Assembly: GCF_963678635.1 (NCBI RefSeq)
Contig: NC_087062.1
Location: 76,440,349-76,504,348, forward strand
Length of the DNA: 64,000 bases
Direction: 5' to 3'
DNA from: Symsagittifera roscoffensis
Lineage: Eukaryota > Xenacoelomorpha > Acoela > Convolutidae
This document shows positions 57,302-64,000 of this stretch, in pieces. Every line of letters starts with the position of its first letter. Within the stretch, counting starts at the first letter, position 1. Position numbers and translations under genes: made by a program. Under the pieces are notes generated by a model that ran no database searches, was not told where the DNA came from, and saw only the letters and a list, made by a program, of their open reading frames with translations.

Positions 57302-58425
57302 GTGTATGATAATCCTGAGTATGGATTATAAAATGTAATGTAGCCAATTGTGTTTTTGGTATATCTGTCGTATTTGTATATTACTTCAGTAGTTATAAAC
57401 GGTGGTGGTAGTGATTGAGCTGTTATGTTAGGTGGATTTAATGGGTAGGGATGTTGGGTAATATTATTTAACTTAACTGTGATTTCAAACTTTAATTGTA
57501 AACTGTTTTGTTGGAGTATTTGAATATTGTGATCACGGATATCGTTGTGAATATCTTGGCGATATTGTAATCTATTAAGTGCCCAGTTATGAAGGCGGTT
57601 ACTTTCTTGATGTTGTCCAAATAATGGTGGAGGTGCTGTAAATGTATTCCAATCTAGTCTTAAAGGAATATTTGTTGTTGATTGTTCTCGATATCTGGCG
57701 TCGAGATTATTTGGAAAATTTAAGTTAAAAGGTGGTGGTGAAATCTGGCTTATTGATGGTGTTGATGGTAGTGATAATGTTTCTGGTAGTGATGAGGATG
57801 TTGTTGTATCCGTAGAAATATCTATGGGGTCATTGACTAAATTTGGTTCACCTTGTGTAAATGAATGTGTAGTCCAATATGGGAATTGTGATGTTTGGTT
57901 TGTGGGGTTGAAAGGATTTTCACGTATTTGCTCAGATGTTGGTGTTGAACCTAAGTAATCTGATGGTAGGCTTGAGGTGCTACGTTGTGAAAGAAGCGTA
58001 GGGGTTTCTGGTAATATACCAATGGGGTTTTCTGGAGTGTTTTGTGATGGGGATTGAGGTATATCAAAATGAACTCGGGGAGTTTGAAAATTTCTGTTTC
58101 GTCGAGGATGTATAATTTGTCTATTTATTTCGACTGTATTTTGGTTTTGACTAGAATTTCTTATTCTACTTAGTTCTTGTGGTAGTGTTGGGTATAGGTT
58201 ATATGTTGGTTCGCTTAAAGGTGCTTGTCGTTGAACTGGTTCTAGTGGTTCTGATAAACGAGCATGTCGTTCTTCAAAGGTGTATGGATTGTCTTGAAAA
58301 GAAATTCGTGTAGATGTTTGAGGATTTTGAGTAGTTGAAGGTGGTGTTTGGTTATCTTGGGATGATGTCGGTGAAGACTGATTCTGTGACTGTTGGGTAG
58401 CAATTTTTGATGGATTTTTGAATTG
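57289..58425 (-). CDS. 378-codon open frame without any ATG
   Basis: The minus-strand frame is open from just after a TAA (58428-58426) to TAA at 57291-57289. It contains no ATG, CTG or TTG codon. The N-terminal two thirds are Gln/Pro/Ser/Thr/Asn-rich (QDNQTPPSTTQN; LPETPTLLSQRSTSS). The last about 110 residues look folded (NWALNRLQYRQDIHND; VIYKYDRYTKNTIGYITFYN). The chance of 378 codons without a stop in DNA this AT-rich is small, so it is probably translated. Possible routes are a spliced leader exon supplying the ATG, another non-AUG start, or recoding. It ends 13 bases inside the Env-like ORF. No family was recognised. Confidence 0.65.
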   Translation of the reverse strand, partial: QFKNPSKIATQQSQNQSSPTSSQDNQTPPSTTQNPQTSTRISFQDNPYTFEERHARLSEPLEPVQRQAPLSEPTYNLYPTLPQELSRIRNSSQNQNTVEINRQIIHPRRNRNFQTPRVHFDIPQSPSQNTPENPIGILPETPTLLSQRSTSSLPSDYLGSTPTSEQIRENPFNPTNQTSQFPYWTTHSFTQGEPNLVNDPIDISTDTTTSSSLPETLSLPSTPSISQISPPPFNLNFPNNLDARYREQSTTNIPLRLDWNTFTAPPPLFGQHQESNRLHNWALNRLQYRQDIHNDIRDHNIQILQQNSLQLKFEITVKLNNITQHPYPLNPPNITAQSLPPPFITTEVIYKYDRYTKNTIGYITFYNPYSGLSYTCIF

Positions 58426-58430
58426 TTACT

Positions 58431-58619
58431 TTAGTGGGAAGGTTTATGTTTATTATAATATTCTTCCAAAAAAAGAATTAGAAGGATTGTTGCTAGGGCA
58501 AATGTGAGGATTGCTTTCTTTATACATTTACATATTGTCAAAATGAGGGATGATAAGAATGCTATGAAAATTACAAACAATAAAAAAATATCGGTTCTAC
58601 TGAAAATTGTTCGTATCAT
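58431..58619 (-). CDS. 62-residue hydrophobic protein
   Basis: The ATG at 58619 overlaps the previous stop as ATGA. Two membrane segments are likely (IFLLFVIFIAFLSSLILTI at about 11-29 and AILTFALATILLILFL at about 36-51), separated by CKCIKK. The tail is polar (EEYYNKHKPSH). It is small enough to be a viroporin-like or membrane-remodelling peptide, but nothing beyond hydrophobicity supports a function. Confidence 0.5.
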   Translation of the reverse strand: MIRTIFSRTDIFLLFVIFIAFLSSLILTICKCIKKAILTFALATILLILFLEEYYNKHKPSH

Positions 58620-58846
58620 TTAGACAAGTTATATGACTCGTACCTGTGGATGTAATCAAGGGTTTTGGAAAGTTGGAGGAATAGTTCGAGTATAGTGTAG
58701 AAAATTAAAAAAATGTTACAAAAAATGATTAGGATTATTAGAAAAGCTTCAAGTATATCAAAAAGAAATATTATAAAGGTTTCAAGTATTGTAAAAAAAT
58801 GTTTAAGATTTATGAGTATTTGAGTAACTGATTGAGAGAAGAGCAT
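58616..58846 (-). CDS. 76-residue hydrophobic protein
   Basis: The ATG at 58846 follows directly on a TAA in the same frame (TAAATG), which closes a 50-codon open segment. A long hydrophobic stretch at about 20-58 (FLFDILEAFLIILIIFCNIF) could cross the membrane once or twice, with amphipathic flanks (LELFLQLSKTLDYIHRYE). The function is unknown. It overlaps the next small ORF by ATGA. Confidence 0.5.
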   Translation of the reverse strand: MLFSQSVTQILINLKHFFTILETFIIFLFDILEAFLIILIIFCNIFLIFYTILELFLQLSKTLDYIHRYESYNLSK

Positions 58847-58999
58847 TTAAGAAATGATCTCTTGGTCGAATATTTTTTGCTGTTTGAGGCGATTTTCTAG
58901 TGTGGTCGGATTATTTATTAGTTTTTTGACAAGTGGGTTGAGTTCTGTAAAAAATTGTTGGGGGCAATTTTTATGGTGACTGGGAGGTCGTCTTTTTCT
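58847..58999 (-). other. Short open segment with a strong splice acceptor, between pol and the small ORFs
   Basis: A 50-codon frame without ATG ends TAA just before the 76-codon ORF. It contains CAACAATTTTTTACAG, a good splice acceptor at about 58941. Downstream of it the frame reads LNPLVKKLINNPTTLENRLK. This could be the 3' exon border used to make subgenomic mRNAs for the downstream ORFs. Confidence 0.35.
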
Positions 59000-59444
59000 T
59001 TATTTTTGTTTGTCAAATGATCCGGGGTATGGTGAGATTTTTATACTTTAGGCTAATTAAAATGTTCATTTTGTTACTTTAGGCTAAGTTAACAAATTTG
59101 CTTTGGGGGTATTCGTGGTCTGAGTTGGGGAAATATTGTTGATCTTTGGGTTATTAGATAAGGGAGGGGTACGGTATTATGGTGATATTTATTTTAGTTG
59201 TCAATTTGGAGTGGTTTGCTTATTTTTGACCTGGAGGTCGTAAAGTTATAGTTATAGATGTGCCTGGAGTTCTATATGATTCGTCTAATTGGTCTTAGTT
59301 TGAGTTAGAGAAAGTGACGGATTGGATGAATCCTATTGGTCTATTTTGAACTAGAATTATTACGTACTTGTCAGCATGTTATTTTGAAAAATGTAAATGA
59401 AAAATGTTTCGAAGGTTTCAAGATAGTGAAGTATAATGTTAAAA
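59000..59444. other. Non-coding interval downstream of pol
   Basis: No sustained minus-strand frame was seen. It separates pol from the accessory ORFs and may hold splice or regulatory signals. Nothing specific was identified. Confidence 0.4.
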
Positions 59445-62400
59445 TTACTTTTGAAATTCCACTTTCTTTAAAATTTTAGATTGGGGGATGAATATTTTAT
59501 AGTTTTTACGTGGTTGATTTCGGAGTCTTGTTGTTTTTCTATTTTCTGATTTGTCGATTTGTTCTTGGGGTATTATTTGTTCGGTCATTTTTCTATTTTT
59601 TCTTTGTTTTGGGGATTCTTTATGGTTTTGTGTATTGTTTTTGGTGGTGGTTGGTTTTGTGTTTTGATTTTCGGTGGGGTTATCATTTTGTTCTGTGTTT
59701 TTCAGATGTGGTTCATTTTGAATGATTTTTAATCCTGTGAAAGAATATAATTGAGTTAATTCGCGGAGTGCGTATTCTTTTGGGTAATAAGGTAATAGGT
59801 TGTTTCGATGTTGAACGATTTCTTTTTTGTTTGAGTCGGTAATTTTATATGTGACATCAGTGGGTTTTGCAATTATTTGGTATGGTCCTTTTCGAAGGGG
59901 TTGTAATTTTTTAGAAATTCCTTTTTGAGTATTAAAATTAGGTATTAAAACAAATGTTCCAATTTTTAATTCGGAGGCTGGTGTAAAACGTGAATTGATT
60001 TGTTCATTAATGTTTTGTCTTTGTAATAACTTTTTTGTTATTTTTTGATAAATTTCATTGTGTTTTTTATCTCTATTTAGAATCCATTCGGTGTGTGTAC
60101 CGGAGGCTAGTTTAAGAATTTGTGGGTGATGAAAATGATCTTCATCGTGTGTATGTAAAGGTAGGTTATAACAAATTGAATCTTTATTTGGTTGACAATA
60201 ACCTTGTGCGTTTTTATGAGAATTTGCTGTAAACATTATTGGTTTGCGTGGCTTTTGGTTAAAAACCATTTCGTATGGTGACATTCCTAAAGTTGTCGTA
60301 ATTTGTGAATTATACGCTAAGGGAAATAATTTTACATCTGCTGACCATTCGGTATATTTTGTATCATTTCCGTTGATGATACATCTAAGATATTCTTGTA
60401 ATGAACGGTTCATACCTTCGACTAAGCCGTTTGTCCAAGGTGCATGAGATGTACGTGGTTTGTGTTTAATGTTATATAAATGACATAGTGTGATAATTTC
60501 ATTATTTATGAATTCTGTACCGTTGTCTGTAACTAAAATTTCTGGTAGTCCGAATTTTGCTATCCAGTGTTCATAGAGTGTTGTGTAAGCGTAATAAGCG
60601 TTACAATGTGGTACTGGGTTAAGTGCTACATAATGTGTAAATGCGTCAACAATTACCATAATGTAGGAGTTTCCTTCTGATGAGGGTGAAATTGGTCCTT
60701 TAGTATCAAATGAGATACGATGATTAAAGTACAAACTTTGTCCTTTAAAATCTTGTTTTTGTGCTATTTGTTTTTGATTTGGGTAAGGTTTATTTAGTTG
60801 ACATACTATACAGTCATTGCATAGTACTTTTATCCAAATTGGTGCATTTGGGAAATAAAAGTTTTGTATAAAATTTGAATATGTTTTTTCTGATCCAGAG
60901 TGTCCTTTAATATTTTGTGTATGTGAAATATTAAAAGCTATAAGAATCATACTTAAAGGGAGACATGGAACTGTAGATTCATTCAGGTTATACTCTAAAA
61001 GGTCTGTATTTTCGTTAATTGTTGTGTTGTTAAATTTGCGAAAGTATCGGAGGAGTGTTTTGTTTCCTAGAATGGTTGAATCTGCTTTGATAGGTTTAGT
61101 TTTATATTTGTGCCATGATTTCAGTTGTCGAATTACTGGGTCAAGGTTTTGATATTGTTTCAGTGTTGAAATTGTAATTATTTCTGTTGGGGGGAGAAAA
61201 ATGTTTTCGATTTCTAATTTAGATAAGGGTATTGTATCAAGTGGTTCGTGAAGGTCAAAAACTTGATTTATTGTGTATTTTGAATCATTTGTTTGTGGTC
61301 CTGATAAATTTATTTTATCAGTTAAATCTTCTTTTTCAATTAGTGGAAAATGGTCTTTCTTAGGCAGGTGTTGTTTTGTTCGTTTTTGTTGGGTGTTATT
61401 TTTTATCCATTGAGAATATGGGATTGGTTTGAAAGTTGATGTTCCAAGTAAATCAACTTCATAATGATTATTTTGACAATCTAAATAAAGTGGGAAATGT
61501 TGTAAATTATTTATTTGTGATTGTTCAATATCAGTTTTTACTGCATATTTGCATTCCAATCGGGGTGATGTTTCGTTTTCTGCAAGGTAGAATTTTATGT
61601 TTTTGGGTATTTCAACTGTTGTTTTTCGTGTAAGTAATTCAGGTGGTGTATTTCGACTTAAGGTGTCTGGTAATGCAAGATTTTTTCCTGCAGTCCAAAC
61701 TATATGTAAGTTTGGAAATTTCATTAGAATTAGTTGAAATCTGTAAACTCGGTGGTTTGGGTTAGATTTTTGTGTAAAGAGAAAGATGATTGGTTTATGG
61801 TCTGTGAATAGAACTGTTGGATGTTTTGATCCAAGTATCAGAAATTCATATTCTGTCAGTGTATATATTATGGCTGTACATTCTCTCATTAGAGTTGAGA
61901 GTCGTAGCTCTGCTTGAGTGAATAATCGAGAATTTGCTGATATGAGGTTCATTTTATTTGTACCATTATGTGATTGTAATAGTGCTGCACCGATGCCAAA
62001 GTTCGAAGCATCGCACATTGCATAAAATGGTTGATTTGAATCTGGAATTGTGTTTGAAATTTGTTCAGTTAAAAGTTTCTTTATTTCTTCAAATCGTGTT
62101 TGATGTTCTGTGTTCCATTCAAAATTATTTTGTTGTCTAAGGATGTTATAAAATGGTCGTAGATATAATTGCATTTTATAAACATATTTACTTAAAAAGT
62201 TTAACATTCCAAGAAATTCTTGGATTTTCTTTTTATTTGTTGGTGGTTGAAGTTTTTGAATAGCGTCAATGCGTGATTTCAATGGAGTGATTGTTTTTCT
62301 TTCTATATTATGTCCTAAGAATTTAACTCTTGTCAAAAAGAAGTGTGATTTATCGGGGGCGGCCTTCAGATTTTCGTTCTGAAGTATTTGGTGATATTTT

Positions 62401-64000
62401 TCTAAAACATTGAACATCTCGTCTTTTGTTTGTGATTGCATAAAAACATCGTCTAAATAGGTGATTGCGTTTTTCTTGAGTATTAGTGGTCTAAAAATTT
62501 TGCTCATAAAAGCTGAAAATGCTGCTGGTCCTATGGATATTCCATAGAATAAGCGGTTGAATTCATATTGTTGGTTTCCGATAACAAATTGTGTTAAACG
62601 TCGTGATTGTTCATCTAGTGGCATTTGATTGTATGCACTATTCATATCGGCGGTTGTAAAGTATTTGCCGTTTATTTTTGTTAAAATAACTTGTATTGGT
62701 TCAATGGGCCAATTACATTTTGATTCATCTATGAGTGAATTGAGGTATCTAGCGTCGAGAACGATTTTTAATGATTCTCCTTTAGCTAGAATGATAACAG
62801 GGTTGATAAATGTGTTGCCTTTTGGTTGTTCTTCTTTGTTTACTGGTGATATAATGTTGTATTGTTCTAAAATGTCGAGTAATCTGTTCACTTTATCATG
62901 TAAGTGAATTGGTACTTTACTTGCTCTCTGTTTTTTGAAAACTGCGTCTGGTTTTAACGGGAGATGTAGTGATGAACTGATTTTTCCAACATCGAATTTT
63001 GATGTTGCATAGACTGATGAATATTCAATTAGCTGTTTGGCTAACTTTTCGAATTCGTCTTGTGTTATTTGTGAATGTTGGAAATTAAACATTGTTAAAA
63101 ATTTTTGTTGGTCCTCTGTGTAGTTACTTATGTTGAATGTAGGTTTGAAATATGGAGTTTTTGTGAAATAATCCGTATTTCTGTTTTCGTTACTTATTAT
63201 TTTATTTATAGATAATTCTTCATTAAGAATTGTAGATTGGCAAATATCTAGTAGTTGGAGTATATTATTTACGCGATAGGCTTTTTCGTGTATTGGTGAT
63301 ATTGTAGCGTTGGTTTCACAATATCCTAAAAGTCCTAAAGGTAATGTTACTTGGTAAGGTGTGTTGTTATAGACATGTAAGGAAATGATATCTGAATTCG
63401 AATTTTTCAAATATTTTATGGATGATATTGTGATTTTGAAAAATTTGTGAATAGGTTTGAATTCAAATTCTGACATATAAAATTTTTGTTTGTTTTGTTC
63501 TTTATCATATTGGTGAACTTGTTTGATTGAAAAATTATAGATATTTCCTGATAGTGGTTTCAAGTGTTTTCTTTGTTGGTTAAATATCGGATAGAATTTT
63601 GAAAAGAATGGTGGTTGTTTATTTAATCTTTGAAAAAATGTTAAGGATGTTTCTTTTGTTTTTGTATATTTATCTTTGATTAATATTTTACTATTTAGTA
63701 TGTTAATTGTTGGTATATACTTCGAAATAAATGGTATTCCAATGATATTATATTTAATGTCAGTGATATGGAATATTTGTTTAAATGGCTTATTTAAAAT
63801 TTTGCTTTGTTCCATTGTTCTGGTGGGGAGGAGAAATAATTGGATTTTTCCGTAGTTTATCAATGTTGATCCTTGTGCTGTTGCTAGTTTGCTGGAGGTT
63901 TCAAGAGGTGTTAGCTTTGGGTGTAAGGTTTTTATTTCATTCCATGTGGGGATGTTTATTATGTTTGATTCTGCTCCTGAATCAATTAAAAAATCTATTT
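59445..64000 (-). CDS. pol: Pol polyprotein: protease, RT, RNase H, integrase (N-terminus outside window)
   Basis: The frame is open from the window edge to TAA at 59445. It starts inside the aspartic protease: FLIDSGAESNII with catalytic DSG at 63975-63983. RT follows (DKVNRLLDILEQYNIISPV, KIVLDARYLNSLIDE, FTTADMNSAYNQMPL, FNRLFYGISIGPAAF) with the catalytic ITYLDDVFMQ near 62450. RNase H carries CDASNFGIGAALLQSH, MRECTAIIYTLTEYEF, LFTDHKPIIF and ALPDTLSRN. The integrase has zinc ligands GHSGSEKTYSNF and CNDCIVCQLN (about 60800-60915) and catalytic FDTKGP, VTDNGTEF and VEGMNRSLQ (about 60705, 60525, 60425). A polar Asn/Thr/Lys-rich tail ends the protein. All catalytic residues seen are present, so the enzyme could be active. 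An unusually long segment (about 260 residues) separates RNase H from the integrase zinc site. Confidence 0.93.
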   Translation of the reverse strand, partial: IDFLIDSGAESNIINIPTWNEIKTLHPKLTPLETSSKLATAQGSTLINYGKIQLFLLPTRTMEQSKILNKPFKQIFHITDIKYNIIGIPFISKYIPTINILNSKILIKDKYTKTKETSLTFFQRLNKQPPFFSKFYPIFNQQRKHLKPLSGNIYNFSIKQVHQYDKEQNKQKFYMSEFEFKPIHKFFKITISSIKYLKNSNSDIISLHVYNNTPYQVTLPLGLLGYCETNATISPIHEKAYRVNNILQLLDICQSTILNEELSINKIISNENRNTDYFTKTPYFKPTFNISNYTEDQQKFLTMFNFQHSQITQDEFEKLAKQLIEYSSVYATSKFDVGKISSSLHLPLKPDAVFKKQRASKVPIHLHDKVNRLLDILEQYNIISPVNKEEQPKGNTFINPVIILAKGESLKIVLDARYLNSLIDESKCNWPIEPIQVILTKINGKYFTTADMNSAYNQMPLDEQSRRLTQFVIGNQQYEFNRLFYGISIGPAAFSAFMSKIFRPLILKKNAITYLDDVFMQSQTKDEMFNVLEKYHQILQNENLKAAPDKSHFFLTRVKFLGHNIERKTITPLKSRIDAIQKLQPPTNKKKIQEFLGMLNFLSKYVYKMQLYLRPFYNILRQQNNFEWNTEHQTRFEEIKKLLTEQISNTIPDSNQPFYAMCDASNFGIGAALLQSHNGTNKMNLISANSRLFTQAELRLSTLMRECTAIIYTLTEYEFLILGSKHPTVLFTDHKPIIFLFTQKSNPNHRVYRFQLILMKFPNLHIVWTAGKNLALPDTLSRNTPPELLTRKTTVEIPKNIKFYLAENETSPRLECKYAVKTDIEQSQINNLQHFPLYLDCQNNHYEVDLLGTSTFKPIPYSQWIKNNTQQKRTKQHLPKKDHFPLIEKEDLTDKINLSGPQTNDSKYTINQVFDLHEPLDTIPLSKLEIENIFLPPTEIITISTLKQYQNLDPVIRQLKSWHKYKTKPIKADSTILGNKTLLRYFRKFNNTTINENTDLLEYNLNESTVPCLPLSMILIAFNISHTQNIKGHSGSEKTYSNFIQNFYFPNAPIWIKVLCNDCIVCQLNKPYPNQKQIAQKQDFKGQSLYFNHRISFDTKGPISPSSEGNSYIMVIVDAFTHYVALNPVPHCNAYYAYTTLYEHWIAKFGLPEILVTDNGTEFINNEIITLCHLYNIKHKPRTSHAPWTNGLVEGMNRSLQEYLRCIINGNDTKYTEWSADVKLFPLAYNSQITTTLGMSPYEMVFNQKPRKPIMFTANSHKNAQGYCQPNKDSICYNLPLHTHDEDHFHHPQILKLASGTHTEWILNRDKKHNEIYQKITKKLLQRQNINEQINSRFTPASELKIGTFVLIPNFNTQKGISKKLQPLRKGPYQIIAKPTDVTYKITDSNKKEIVQHRNNLLPYYPKEYALRELTQLYSFTGLKIIQNEPHLKNTEQNDNPTENQNTKPTTTKNNTQNHKESPKQRKNRKMTEQIIPQEQIDKSENRKTTRLRNQPRKNYKIFIPQSKILKKVEFQK

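Larger units (their letters stand above)
50850..64000 (-). mobile_element. Retrovirus-like element with pol, Env-like and accessory ORFs (5' part outside window)
   Basis: On the minus strand from the window edge: pol (59445-64000, open at the edge), two tiny membrane ORFs, an ATG-less open frame, an Env-like glycoprotein, a 603-codon ORF, a predicted intron and then a 1650-bp repeat taken as the 3' LTR. Gag and the 5' LTR must lie beyond 64000. All long frames are intact, so the element is young or under constraint. The LTR assignment is uncertain: no polypurine tract is obvious before 52499, and the repeat lacks CA at that end. Pol most resembles Ty3/gypsy-type elements, and Env-bearing relatives are known in several invertebrates. 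Confidence 0.75.

Overview
This window is eukaryotic, most likely from an AT-rich invertebrate animal genome dense in transposable elements. The evidence is as follows. There are spliced signals, including TACTAAC branch sites and short introns. One piece of an ABCG-type membrane transporter gene has a phase-consistent intron. Several retroelement lineages typical of metazoa are present: Ty3/gypsy elements with a tRNA-Ser-like primer site, BEL/Pao, and a CR1-like LINE with an esterase-like ORF1 and a 2A peptide. The species cannot be fixed from sequence alone. No bacterial operons, rRNA or convincing functional tRNA genes were seen. One 200-base assembly gap lies at 36004-36203.

Layout: 0.9-1.4 kb holds two copies of a tRNA-like (SINE-like) repeat. 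2.97-7.81 kb is a decayed Ty3/gypsy element on the minus strand, with both LTRs and a possible 4-bp target duplication. 8.24-17.16 kb holds a younger relative: a complete 6.7-kb insertion at 10456-17157 with a 5-bp target duplication, plus a tandem duplication of its 3' junction at 8243-9830. 20.1-21.2 kb holds foldback/MITE-like palindromes. 22.5-26.3 kb is a plus-strand Ty3/gypsy relic lacking RT and RNase H. 27.46-31.92 kb is a CR1-like LINE on the minus strand. 36.7-38.5 kb is a BEL/Pao pol relic. 40.3-43.4 kb is a 30-bp-period, CpG-rich minisatellite with 301-bp higher-order structure. 44.9-52.5 kb contains two 1650-bp direct repeats that bracket the ABCG exons. From 52.5 kb to the window edge, a large minus-strand retrovirus-like element carries pol (protease, RT, RNase H, integrase) and then a chain of closely packed ORFs.

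The large element is the most unusual object. Downstream of pol come two tiny hydrophobic ORFs, a 378-codon open frame with no ATG, an 872-residue Env-like glycoprotein and a 603-residue protein of unknown function. These ORFs touch or overlap: two ATGA junctions, one TAA-ATG junction and one 13-nt overlap. From the 76-codon ORF onward each step is a -1 change of frame. A consensus splice donor sits three bases after the last stop codon. The element, together with the adjoining 1650-bp repeat that is probably its LTR, lies 130 bp upstream (in gene sense) of an exon of the ABCG gene, so it appears to sit in that gene's intron or to have truncated the gene.

Most other coding sequence is broken by stops and frameshifts and is annotated as pseudogene. 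Homology calls are by motif recognition; no database search was possible.
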